Positions 53,309 through 61,756 of a stretch of 64,000 bases of DNA are shown here, piece after piece. The notes under the pieces are model-generated. The model did no database searches, had not been told where the DNA came from, and saw only the letters and a list, made by a program, of their open reading frames with translations. The number at the start of each line of letters is the position of its first letter. The first letter of the stretch is position 1. This DNA comes from Anaerococcus sp. Marseille-P3625 (GTDB taxonomy: Bacteria > Bacillota > Clostridia > Tissierellales > Peptoniphilaceae). The stretch spans positions 124,001 through 188,000 of the forward strand of contig NZ_OCTP01000011.1 of NCBI RefSeq assembly GCF_900232825.1. The letters run 5' to 3'. The translations under genes were made by a program, and so were the position numbers.

Positions 53309-55702
53309 CTACTCCTTTAATATATTGTCTCGATAATTATAAGCATCTTCGTATGCTGTTTCCCCATTAAATTCTTTGATTTTACTCTTTTGTTTTGACC
53401 ATTTTTCAAATTCTGTGTTGCCATCATATACGTAAAAAGCTATATCTTCTTCTTTGTCATAGCCTTCTCTCCAAAGAGGAGGTTTATAGTTTTTATCAAA
53501 TTTGCATCTACTATATGCTGTAAACCCGATTTCAGAATAAAACTTATGATTGCCAATAAAACTATCTAATTTTTTACCACCTAGTCTTACAGCTTCTTTT
53601 AATAAGTCTCTTCCTCTGATATTATCATTACTATTTTTACAAACTGCTTCAATATCTCCTTGATTAGTAATGGCAAATACACTACCACCATCAGTTCTAT
53701 AACACTTTAAGTCTTGGCATTCTTCTTCTGTTTTAGAAGACACTCTCCATCTTTTGTATTTTGGCATAGATTCTATAGCTTCGCTTAAAGCCTTTACAAA
53801 CTCTTTAGGTTCGACTTCTTTTACTTCTACTTTAGGATCTTCTTTGATCTTTTTAGGTTTTAGTGTTTCTTGTTTTTCTATTATAAAATTGTGCTTTATA
53901 AACTCTTGCAAAGTTTCATTTGGATTTTGCTTTAGGTATTGGTCTATTAGTTCTTTTTCACTTAATATTATACCATGTTTTGCTTTACTTTTAAATGATA
54001 AATTGCTATTTTGGGCCACTTTCATTTGTTTTTTTATTTCATTTAAGGCTATATTGGGATTTTTCCATCTTTTAGCTCGGTGTACTCCATACTTGTCTTC
54101 AACTTGAGTCTCCATCAATACGAGCTTTGATCTGTCTAGTTTCTTTTCAAGGATATTTTCAAGTTCTAATTCTTTATTTACTAATGCAAGTGACTTTTGA
54201 AATAGACTTTCTTGTGTTTCTTCACTTTCTTCTGTATCGTCTTCTTCGCCACTATCTTCAAAGTCAAAACCCATGGAATTATCCGATGGTAGCATTTGTT
54301 TAGCTTGTAGATAGTAAGGATTTGCTATTATATCTCCACCTTCAATTTCTGCTAGTCCTTTTTCTGCTCTTACTTCGTTAATTGTCATGTAAGATTCTGA
54401 TTTTTTCTTTGCTAGGTCTACTTGATCTGATTCTGATTCTTTATCTATTCCATCAAAGATAAAAACATATTCATCTTCGGTATTAAATTTAGAAACTATA
54501 AATTTGTTTATTGTGTTTTCTACAAATCTTAATAGTGGAAATAGTCCCTTGGCTTTTGAGTTGTCTATTTTCTTTTCATCTCCTGAAAATAGACTAGATC
54601 CCTTGCCACCTACACCTCCGTTATTAGGGAAGTTTATTTCTGCTGGGTCTATTTTATATGCACCACAAATTATGTTTATTAGATAGTTTACCCATTTTTC
54701 AAATACCATTTCACCTCCTGACTGGGCAATATTAATAAATTCCAATTCGCCTGGTAGGGTAAAGACTGGTATTTTCCATGCACCTTTTTGACCTGTGACT
54801 TGAGTTCTCCATTGTCTTTTAAATGATTCTAGGGTCTGTCTATCTCCTGGTGCTGGGCCATTTTTTTCTCCTTTAATATTTAGTATGCCTTTTGTCATAC
54901 CACCTTGTTGGAAAAATCTCATATTGTAGTCTTCTGCTTCAAGGTATGAAGTAAGTTGTCTTACTATAGTTTCTATTTCTGATAGGCCATAAGGTTGACT
55001 ATGTACACTAGTTCTTGGATTTCTTACTGCAAAGGCCATCTCATCTGCTGTAAAGCCTGCTACTATCTTTCCGTCTACAACTTGTACATAGGATAATTTT
55101 TCTCCATCTCTGATATCTATATCATCTGCGTAGGCTGATTCTTTTAGGTCTATATTATCAAGGGCTGGTTTTATTGTAGCTGCATCTACTGCCTCAAAGG
55201 CTTGAACAAACTGACCTGTAACATCATATTCTAATTCAAAGTTGACCTGGTCGTATGTCAATGAGTCTCTGATTATTTTTCTAATAAAGGTGTCAAATCT
55301 GTCGCGATTAGGATCATTCCCTAATCCACAATTTTCTATAAACTTTTCTATAAGGTCTATGGTTTTTTCTTGTTCTTCGGTCGGTTCTTTGCTGCTATCT
55401 TTCAGCATTACCTTAAAGCCTACACCATCTGTAGCATATTTGGATCTGGAAGTAAAAGTTCCTACTTGGTCTATTCTAGTCGATATAATATTTGAAATAG
55501 GAGCTACTTCCAGGGATATTTTCTCTAATAATTCAAATGATAGCTTGTTTTCCTTTTCCCTATAGTTAGTTGATACAAACATATCCTCCATAGGTGATTC
55601 ATTATCATAGTATGAATATTTAAGCCTTGGCACAAATTGGTCGGCGTTGAATGAGCCTCCCTTGCTGGCAAAGTTTACTTTTATTCTTTTATCTTCTGTC
55701 AT
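53309..55702 (-). CDS. portal protein with cargo-like module and GNAT-like C-terminal domain
   Basis: A 797-residue protein, about 300 residues longer than usual portals. Residues 1-490 are portal: SFELLEKISLEVAPISNIIS, FDTFIRKIIRDSLTYDQVNF, SQPYGLSEIETIVRQLTSYL and FFQQGGMTKGILNIKG. Residues about 527-606 are the module shared with the zincin protein. Residues about 632-765 resemble an acetyltransferase-like (GNAT) domain seen in phage polyvalent proteins: DGGSVFAITNQGDIEAVCKN, GRDLLKEAVRLGGKKLDSFI, HKFYSEIGFTAY. It overlaps the MuF-like gene by four bases. Confidence 0.85.
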   Translation of the reverse strand: MTEDKRIKVNFASKGGSFNADQFVPRLKYSYYDNESPMEDMFVSTNYREKENKLSFELLEKISLEVAPISNIISTRIDQVGTFTSRSKYATDGVGFKVMLKDSSKEPTEEQEKTIDLIEKFIENCGLGNDPNRDRFDTFIRKIIRDSLTYDQVNFELEYDVTGQFVQAFEAVDAATIKPALDNIDLKESAYADDIDIRDGEKLSYVQVVDGKIVAGFTADEMAFAVRNPRTSVHSQPYGLSEIETIVRQLTSYLEAEDYNMRFFQQGGMTKGILNIKGEKNGPAPGDRQTLESFKRQWRTQVTGQKGAWKIPVFTLPGELEFINIAQSGGEMVFEKWVNYLINIICGAYKIDPAEINFPNNGGVGGKGSSLFSGDEKKIDNSKAKGLFPLLRFVENTINKFIVSKFNTEDEYVFIFDGIDKESESDQVDLAKKKSESYMTINEVRAEKGLAEIEGGDIIANPYYLQAKQMLPSDNSMGFDFEDSGEEDDTEESEETQESLFQKSLALVNKELELENILEKKLDRSKLVLMETQVEDKYGVHRAKRWKNPNIALNEIKKQMKVAQNSNLSFKSKAKHGIILSEKELIDQYLKQNPNETLQEFIKHNFIIEKQETLKPKKIKEDPKVEVKEVEPKEFVKALSEAIESMPKYKRWRVSSKTEEECQDLKCYRTDGGSVFAITNQGDIEAVCKNSNDNIRGRDLLKEAVRLGGKKLDSFIGNHKFYSEIGFTAYSRCKFDKNYKPPLWREGYDKEEDIAFYVYDGNTEFEKWSKQKSKIKEFNGETAYEDAYNYRDNILKE

Positions 55703-56514
55703 TCAACTTTCCTTTCAAAAATCATTCTGCCATTTTCATCAAAAGTAGCATTGTCCGGCAATACCTCAATCATACATTGGCAATGTGGGTGAGTAACTCC
55801 TACAACTGCTTTCCATTCGCTAGTCTTTTTCCCATAATTACTGCCATTAGCTATTAGATCAGCAAGTAAAAATACCTTTGGGGTTTTCCCATCTTCTTCT
55901 AGGTAAAGACTTGAACAATGTTTACAAGCTCCTTGGCTTGGTCTTTTGAACACTTTTGTTTCAAGTCCCTTGTTAGAATATGGACTATTACCCTTAATTA
56001 TTCCATCTGCTATGCCCTCATTTTTGCTATTGATTAATTCAGTTTTTACAACCATATCCCAATCTTGTTTAGTATCTTGAGTTATTTTTCTTAGCTCTGT
56101 AGCAATCCATGTATCTCTAGGTCTGTCATCTTTAAATACTTCATCAATAACTGAAAATTCTTTTTTAAAATATTCAATGCTCGCACTTGAAACCTTGTGC
56201 CTAAACTTATCTAATTGATAATCAAGACCTTCTTGAACACATTCTTGACTTATCTTGTATATAGGGTTATCACTAGGCTTTATTTCTCTTATGAGTTTTT
56301 CAAATTCACTAGGGTCTAAATCAAGATCTGGATGTGAAATATCAATCTGCCCTTTTTTGTAAGCTCTTTCTAATATTGATTGAAACTCAACTGGTATATT
56401 AAGCTTCTTTGCTAGACTTGGATCTATCTTTCCACCTCTAGCAACCTTATTCAAAACTTTTAAATATCGGTCAAGAATAACCTTGACTCTTCTATACTTT
56501 TCTCTTGGGGTCAT
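55699..56514 (-). CDS. head morphogenesis protein (MuF/SPP1 gp7-like)
   Basis: A 271-residue protein with the MuF signature in the C-terminal half: KTELINSKNEGIADGIIKGN, FKRPSQGACKHCSSLYLEED and GVTHPHCQCMIEVLP. N-terminal helices are basic. It lies upstream of portal in transcription order, as MuF genes do, and is thought to be a minor internal head protein assisting DNA ejection. The four Cys may bind zinc. The start follows AGGAGGCGAGA. Confidence 0.88.
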   Translation of the reverse strand: MTPREKYRRVKVILDRYLKVLNKVARGGKIDPSLAKKLNIPVEFQSILERAYKKGQIDISHPDLDLDPSEFEKLIREIKPSDNPIYKISQECVQEGLDYQLDKFRHKVSSASIEYFKKEFSVIDEVFKDDRPRDTWIATELRKITQDTKQDWDMVVKTELINSKNEGIADGIIKGNSPYSNKGLETKVFKRPSQGACKHCSSLYLEEDGKTPKVFLLADLIANGSNYGKKTSEWKAVVGVTHPHCQCMIEVLPDNATFDENGRMIFERKVE

Positions 56515-56539
56515 TCTCGCCTCCTAATATTATTAAAAT

Positions 56540-56615
56540 TGGTAGGGCGGATAGGATTTGAACCTATATCTTTAGTCTTCTGAACTAATATTCTGCCTGG
56601 TTAAACTACCACCCT
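56540..56615 (-). tRNA. phage tRNA-like gene with a non-canonical anticodon loop
   Basis: A 76-base cloverleaf with encoded CCA: acceptor AGGGTGG/CCGCCCT, D arm with U8 A9 and GG in the loop, anticodon stem TTAGT/ACTAA and T arm ATAGG-TTCAAAT-CCTAT. The seven-base anticodon loop is TCAGAAG, so position 33 is C rather than the near-invariant U, and the nominal anticodon is AGA. That would be Ser, but the molecule lacks the long variable arm of Ser tRNAs. Function uncertain. Confidence 0.75.
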
Positions 56616-56633
56616 AAAAAAATAAGCAACTTT

Positions 56634-56843
56634 TTAGTCGCCTATTAATACTCGATATATTTCTTTATTAGCTTCTTTCATAACTCTATCAAAAATAATA
56701 GATGCTTCCATCTGCAAAACCCTTAAATATTTATCTTCTAAAGGATATTGAGCTGTTTCTGTATTTATTGTCTTTCTATTAGATTTGCATAAGCATTTAA
56801 GCTCTTTATTTGCCTTTTTAAAGCCTTTTATTTTTATAGTCAT
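56634..56843 (-). CDS. small basic phage protein
   Basis: A 69-residue basic protein, MTIKIKGFKKANKELKCLCK, with a CxC and a helical C-terminus (MEASIIFDRVMKEANKEIYR). The start follows AAAGGAGTAATCCT. It lies between the cytosine methyltransferase and the odd tRNA. Function unknown. Confidence 0.55.
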   Translation of the reverse strand: MTIKIKGFKKANKELKCLCKSNRKTINTETAQYPLEDKYLRVLQMEASIIFDRVMKEANKEIYRVLIGD

Positions 56844-56913
56844 AGGATTACTCCTTTAAGTTCTTTTCTTTTTATCTGAATTAAATTACTTGTAGTATTT
56901 TAGGTTTTAACAC

Positions 56914-58461
56914 TTAAATTTCTATTTCTTTATTCCTAAATAACTGCATAAAAATAGCAGCTAATACATCTACTACGATTGCATTACCTGCCTGTTTATA
57001 TAACTGACTATCACTATTTACTTTTCTTGCCTTATAAAAATCTTTATCTTCTATTCCCATGAGTCGCCAAAACTCCAATGGTGTTAGTTTTCTGATTCTA
57101 AAATCATCTGTAACCACTCCCCTGTCATTATTACAAGTCAAGGTTTGGCTACAATCTTTCTGCACCCTACCCCTACGATTGTTACAAGTAGGATTAATAA
57201 GGTCTATACCGTCGCCTTGGTGGGCTTCTAGGTAACCTTTTTTAGTTCCGTTTTTAATTGGTATGGTTTTATTAGTATCGCTTGTAACTAAATAATTGTC
57301 TTTTCCAACCGTTGTCAAAGTATTTGAAGTTCCATCTTTTTTTAATTCTAATTGTTGAACAAATTTATCATCTCTAAGTCTGCCCCTACTTGCTGCAATA
57401 GCTGGTAATTCTACCGTTACACAAGGCTTACTACTATTTGATAGTAATGTTGGTGATAAACCATCTGCATTGTAAGTTCTAAATTCACTTGGATTAGTTC
57501 GTCTTTGATGCTTTATCTTATGAGTTTGTACAATTTTAGCTTCGTTTATTTCATCTATACAAGGTTGAAGTCCTCCACCTTGACAAGTATTTAGAGTTGG
57601 GCTTATTCCCTCTTTGTCAAATACTCTAAATCTTTCTGGATTGTTTCTATTTCTGCTATTGAGTTTATGAGTTTGTATAAGCTCTGGTTCGACTACAACA
57701 TTACCTTCGCTTTTCCTTATAGATATTCCTCTTTGCTTTGTTGTCACACAATTAGCAACTTCTTTTTCTTTGGGATCATTAATCGAAGAATCGAATACAC
57801 TTTTATATTTAATATCATAATTTCTCACAATACCGACAAGCTTTTTAACTCGTTCACTAGTCAAATAATATTTTTCATCTACATTTTCTTCTAAGATATC
57901 TTTAAGTCTTGTTTTTAACACCTGCTTTTCTGGAAATTTAAAACCTTGATTATCATCCAGTATTGATATACAAAATACCCTTTCTCTATTTTGTGGTACT
58001 CCATAATCTTTTGCATTTAATACCTTTGAATAGTTTGTATAACCTAAATTAGTTAAGATATCAAGCCACTTTTCATAACCCGCTTTATTTTTCTTAAAGG
58101 TTAAGGCTTTTACATTTTCCATAAGTAAATATTTAGGTCTTTTAGCTTCTATTATTCTTTCACACTCCCAAAGTAGACTACTTCTTGTGCCACTATCTTT
58201 TTCAAATCCTTTTTGTTTGCCGGCCATAGAAATATCTTGGCATGGAAAAGAATATGTAAACAAGTCAAAATCCGGCAAATCTTTAGGATCTATTTTGCAT
58301 ATATCTCCAAAATTTTTAACCTCACCATGTATAGCTTTATATGAGTCAATAGCAAATTTATCTATTTCACAAATTCCCACTACTTCATGGTCTATATTCG
58401 CCCTTTCTAGACCCATTCTTTGCGTACCTATACCGGCAAAACTTTCAAAAACTCTTAACAT
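56914..58461 (-). CDS. DNA (cytosine-5) methyltransferase with repeat-containing target domain
   Basis: A 515-residue C5-cytosine methyltransferase. Motif I is FESFAGIGTQRMGLE, motif IV YSFPCQDISMAG with catalytic Cys74, motif VI MENVKAL, motif VIII PQNRERVF, and motifs IX-X are LTPLEFWRLMGI and YKQAGNAIVVDVL. Between residues about 260 and 450 it has four loosely repeated units containing GISPTL, GLSPTL, GTSNTLTT and CSQTLT, which make up an enlarged target-recognition domain. No restriction enzyme is adjacent, so it is probably an orphan phage enzyme that protects DNA. Repeats upstream may control it. Confidence 0.93.
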   Translation of the reverse strand: MLRVFESFAGIGTQRMGLERANIDHEVVGICEIDKFAIDSYKAIHGEVKNFGDICKIDPKDLPDFDLFTYSFPCQDISMAGKQKGFEKDSGTRSSLLWECERIIEAKRPKYLLMENVKALTFKKNKAGYEKWLDILTNLGYTNYSKVLNAKDYGVPQNRERVFCISILDDNQGFKFPEKQVLKTRLKDILEENVDEKYYLTSERVKKLVGIVRNYDIKYKSVFDSSINDPKEKEVANCVTTKQRGISIRKSEGNVVVEPELIQTHKLNSRNRNNPERFRVFDKEGISPTLNTCQGGGLQPCIDEINEAKIVQTHKIKHQRRTNPSEFRTYNADGLSPTLLSNSSKPCVTVELPAIAASRGRLRDDKFVQQLELKKDGTSNTLTTVGKDNYLVTSDTNKTIPIKNGTKKGYLEAHQGDGIDLINPTCNNRRGRVQKDCSQTLTCNNDRGVVTDDFRIRKLTPLEFWRLMGIEDKDFYKARKVNSDSQLYKQAGNAIVVDVLAAIFMQLFRNKEIEI

Positions 58462-58485
58462 ACACCAATTCTCCTTAAAATAAAA

Positions 58486-58519
58486 AATCGTACGATTTAC
58501 GCACGATTAATTCACGATT
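58486..58519 (-). promoter_or_regulatory. 11-bp phased repeats upstream of the cytosine methyltransferase
   Basis: ACGATT (plus strand) occurs at 58492, 58503 and 58514, exactly one helical turn apart. The first copy is part of the palindrome AATCGTACGATT (58486-58497). The block ends 24 bases before the methyltransferase start. It looks like an operator for a repressor, or for the enzyme itself. Confidence 0.55.
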
Positions 58520-58532
58520 GTTTTTGTTTTTC

Positions 58533-58620
58533 TGGCGACAAGAGAGGGATTCGAACCCTCGCACCTTTTAAGGTCTAACGGATTAGCAATCCGTCCCCTT
58601 GACCGCTTGGGTATCTTGTC
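58533..58620 (-). tRNA. tRNA-Ser (GCU)
   Basis: An 88-base class II tRNA with acceptor GACAAGA/TCTTGTC, encoded CCA, anticodon arm CGGATTGCTAATCCG giving GCT, a long variable arm and the T arm GAGGG-TTCGAAT-CCCTC. It is phage-borne and would aid AGC/AGT codons. Confidence 0.96.
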
Positions 58621-58664
58621 ACAAAAAAAAGACGGCAAAAACCGCCTTAAATAAATTATTATAT

Positions 58665-60359
58665 TTAAAATTCTACTAAGTCCATCTGGTAACCTTTAGA
58701 TATTTTAGATCCATACTGTGTATACTTATCAACTCCTATTAGTGCATAAGCTAAACAACAAGCCAAATGATCTGGGCCTTTTCTTGTTGCTACTTGGTAA
58801 ATGTATCCATCTTTATCTCTATCAAGGATTTGTACATTTATCAAATGTTTTGTAAGTATCTGTGTCATCTCATCTTGATAAGAATAAAAGCCTATAAAAC
58901 CCTGCTTTACCGCTTGTATAGTCCTTTGCATCTTAGAAGTTTTATCTACCTTTACCATTCTTCTTTGATCGTTCCAATGATCTGTAAAGTTTACTGCTGA
59001 ATAGGGGCCAGTAGTAGTTGTCCATGTACAAGCATAGGCTGAATATGGGAAAGCTCTTAATAATTCTGTATTTTTATCTGCACCATAACCGGCATCTGCT
59101 ATTATCAAATCTGGATTAAATGGCTTTAACAAAGATATTACTTGCTTAACATCCATTAGTGGCATTATATTAGAACGTTTAAATTCTCGCATACACACAA
59201 CTTGTAAAGTCATATTAGGCCTAATTCCAATAACCAGTACCCATGTAGGTTCTCCCCAATCTATACCAGCTATGTATGCTATAAATTCATCTGTTCTATT
59301 GATTTCTTCATGACCTGCTACAATATGAGTCTTTACATCATTTTCCCCTATCTCTAAACCTTTATTGGCATAAGGTTCTCCTAATACATAATTATAGAAT
59401 AACTGTTTGAATGGATATTCTAATTTTCTACGCATAATAGAATCTGCTGAAATGTGTAAAGCATTTAATTGTGAAATAAAATAACCTCTAGTATCTTTGA
59501 TTTGAGGTTTTTTAGCAATCCATTTGCCAACCTGCCATCTGTCTAAAGGCTTTCTACATTTAATGCACCTATATTCATAAGTGCCATTTTCTATTTCTTC
59601 TGTTATAGGATTATATCCATCTTTTACTTGAATAATATTATCTAAAGTTATTTCTTGCCAAGTATTACAATGTTTACATTTGTATAAATATCTTCTCTGA
59701 TCTGACTTTTCGTATAATTCATTTATTCCAATACCTGGTAATGTTGGTGTTGACCATCTACGCATTAATCCATACTTAGAAGATGACATTGACTCTTTAA
59801 AAGCTAATTCAGTTCCTATCCTCATTCTGTCGTACTCATCTGCACAATACATATCAATATCTGCACCCTCACCTTGTGATCCATCTCCTGATGTTCTCAT
59901 AAAGATATTAGATGTGCCTATTTTCTTACTTGATACGTTATTTAAGTCTTTAGCAACTTGTCTTTGTAGATGTGGGCTGTCTTTAATAACCGGACTTACT
60001 CTAGTTCTTGAAAAATCCGCCATTTGTGCCATTGTAGGGAATGTATACATTATATTTACATTGTCGTGAGTATCTGCAAACCATAAAACTTCGGCTGTAG
60101 CTAACTCACTCATGCCTAACTGCCTAGCTTTTTGTATAACTTTATTAGGGTGATTATCATTTAAAATTGATTCTTGCCATGGTCTATGAGCAAAAGGATT
60201 ATGATCTGAAACAAAGGTCATTGGCTTTGACTTTATAGGCTTATATTTTAAAGCCCATAAGGCTGGAAAGCTTCTAATAATGGTATCTTCTATAGACTTT
60301 TTAGCTAAATAGCTAGACTTAAAAGAATTTACATTATCTATAATGTTTAATTCATCCAT
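58665..60359 (-). CDS. terminase large subunit
   Basis: A 564-residue packaging motor of the lambda gpA type. The ATPase part has a deviant Walker A QKARQLGMSE (about 76-85), Walker B IDMYCADEYDRM (Asp174-Glu175) and a zinc site with CKHC (228-231) and CIKC (265-268). The nuclease part begins AGIDWGE (Asp367) with ADAGYG (Asp422). The ribosome site AGGTGG lies before the ATG. It cleaves and drives DNA into the prohead with the small subunit encoded upstream. Confidence 0.93.
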   Translation of the reverse strand: MDELNIIDNVNSFKSSYLAKKSIEDTIIRSFPALWALKYKPIKSKPMTFVSDHNPFAHRPWQESILNDNHPNKVIQKARQLGMSELATAEVLWFADTHDNVNIMYTFPTMAQMADFSRTRVSPVIKDSPHLQRQVAKDLNNVSSKKIGTSNIFMRTSGDGSQGEGADIDMYCADEYDRMRIGTELAFKESMSSSKYGLMRRWSTPTLPGIGINELYEKSDQRRYLYKCKHCNTWQEITLDNIIQVKDGYNPITEEIENGTYEYRCIKCRKPLDRWQVGKWIAKKPQIKDTRGYFISQLNALHISADSIMRRKLEYPFKQLFYNYVLGEPYANKGLEIGENDVKTHIVAGHEEINRTDEFIAYIAGIDWGEPTWVLVIGIRPNMTLQVVCMREFKRSNIMPLMDVKQVISLLKPFNPDLIIADAGYGADKNTELLRAFPYSAYACTWTTTTGPYSAVNFTDHWNDQRRMVKVDKTSKMQRTIQAVKQGFIGFYSYQDEMTQILTKHLINVQILDRDKDGYIYQVATRKGPDHLACCLAYALIGVDKYTQYGSKISKGYQMDLVEF

Positions 60360-60730
60360 GGTAAAATACCACCTAGACTTTGTATATTTTCACTTGTTTT
60401 ATATAGGTCTAGCTCTTGCAATCCACTTGTAAAGCTAGCTTTGTTTAGGTGCAAAATATATTCTCTATCCTCAATACTGTTAGGGTTTTTTATTATAATT
60501 CTTAAATAAGGATAATAGCAAAATTTCAAAAAATCTGCATCTTCCCCATAATATCTTTTAACTGTTTCTGGATCTATAAATTCATTGGCATTTATATATC
60601 CTATAACTTTATAACCGTTAATTTCTAAAATAAGTCTTTTCTTATCTAAGCCGCTTATTTCATATTCCCTAAAATCAATACTTAAATCGTTAGAAGATTT
60701 TAATTTTCCATAAATACTAGAATAATCCAT
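60347..60730 (-). CDS. phage protein between terminase subunits
   Basis: About 127 residues from the ATG at 60730 (MDYSSIYGKLKSSNDLSIDF). An ATG eight codons earlier is possible, but neither has a strong ribosome site, so translation is probably coupled to the upstream gene. It is beta-rich (RLILEINGYKVIGYINAN, FCYYPYLRIIIKNP). It overlaps the large terminase gene by 13 bases. No family recognised; the position hints at a packaging helper. Confidence 0.55.
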   Translation of the reverse strand: MDYSSIYGKLKSSNDLSIDFREYEISGLDKKRLILEINGYKVIGYINANEFIDPETVKRYYGEDADFLKFCYYPYLRIIIKNPNSIEDREYILHLNKASFTSGLQELDLYKTSENIQSLGGILPWMN

Positions 60731-61052
60731 CTTTAGGCCTATTTTCTTCATCATTAGTGGTGTTTAAATGTATCAACATTCTGCTATATAGTTCTTTAAG
60801 ACTATCATCTTCGCTTAATCCCAATGTATCAAGTAATAAAGCTTTATTGTCTCCATCTCCACTATCCATGCTCTTTAACATTAAACTTATATTAATTAAT
60901 CGGTTTAAATCTTCTACATTTTTTGCTCTAACTCTACCCTCTGAAACGTCAATAAAAAAATTAGTAATTAGGGTATCAACAGCACCATTAATTAATTTGT
61001 CTTTGCTATATTTAGTTTTTAAATATTTGCTAGCTGAATTAATTCCCATCAT
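60717..61052 (-). CDS. helical phage protein between terminase subunits
   Basis: A 111-residue helical protein, MMGINSASKYLKTKYSKDKL, with ISLMLKSMDSGDGDNKALLL in the middle. AAAGGA lies eight bases before the ATG. It overlaps the small terminase gene by 14 bases and the next gene by 14. It may be a third terminase-associated protein. No family recognised. Confidence 0.55.
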   Translation of the reverse strand: MMGINSASKYLKTKYSKDKLINGAVDTLITNFFIDVSEGRVRAKNVEDLNRLINISLMLKSMDSGDGDNKALLLDTLGLSEDDSLKELYSRMLIHLNTTNDEENRPKDGLF

Positions 61053-61743
61053 CGCTAATTTCCTTTAGTTTTCTTTGTATTTCTTTTTCGCTTTTTCCTA
61101 TACTTCGTAAATAATCTTCATAATAGTCTGTGGCTTTGTAATATTCTTCCTCTACGTTTTCAAGTTCTGATAATACCTTTTGTTTTTCATCATCTGGTAT
61201 ATGAGTAAACATTGACTGCAACAGTTGCATATATTTTTTTTCGGTGATTTCTTGCAAGTTTTTAATACCAAATTGAGTTAATCCTCCCAATGCTCCGTCT
61301 GTTAATTTATCTTTTAGTTCTATAGCTTTAAATACATTTTCTATAGTGATAAAATAGTCATTTTCTTTAATCAAGTTTTTTAGCTGATCTGCTCCGGATT
61401 GAATAACCATATCCAAAAACTCTAAATCATTTTTAAGCTTGTTTGTTTCAGAACCTGGCTGGATTTCTTTTTCTTGTTCTTCTATGAGTTTAGCAATTGG
61501 TGCTTTGTTGATAAAATCCTTTAGGTTGTTTTCTTCGGCTGAATAAGCTTGTCTTATCTTCCTGTATTGGCCTAAATAGGCCCACGATATATTAAAACCC
61601 TGCTTATCTAGATATTCTTTTATAGATTGTATGCTGGTCTTAATATCAATCATTCTATTTACTTCATCAATATATGGACTATCCATTAAAAGTTTAATTT
61701 TAGGAGGTATTTTTTTCTTGCTGTCTATCTTTGTCTTTGCAAT
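61039..61743 (-). CDS. terminase small subunit-like protein, probable ATT start
   Basis: A DNA-recognition subunit by context and by its N-terminal helix-turn-helix (DIKTSIQSIKEYLDKQ, ISWAYLGQYRKIRQ) and long helical C-terminus. An ATG at 61686 (MDSPYIDEVNRM) has no ribosome site. The frame is open upstream for 19 codons to an ATT at 61743 with AGGAGG nine bases before it; the added residues AKTKIDSKKKIPPKIKLL are basic and colinear with family N-termini. I therefore extend the gene to this ATT. The ATG at 61686 remains the conservative start. Confidence 0.7.
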   Translation of the reverse strand: MAKTKIDSKKKIPPKIKLLMDSPYIDEVNRMIDIKTSIQSIKEYLDKQGFNISWAYLGQYRKIRQAYSAEENNLKDFINKAPIAKLIEEQEKEIQPGSETNKLKNDLEFLDMVIQSGADQLKNLIKENDYFITIENVFKAIELKDKLTDGALGGLTQFGIKNLQEITEKKYMQLLQSMFTHIPDDEKQKVLSELENVEEEYYKATDYYEDYLRSIGKSEKEIQRKLKEISDDGN

Positions 61744-61756
61744 TTTAAAACACCTC

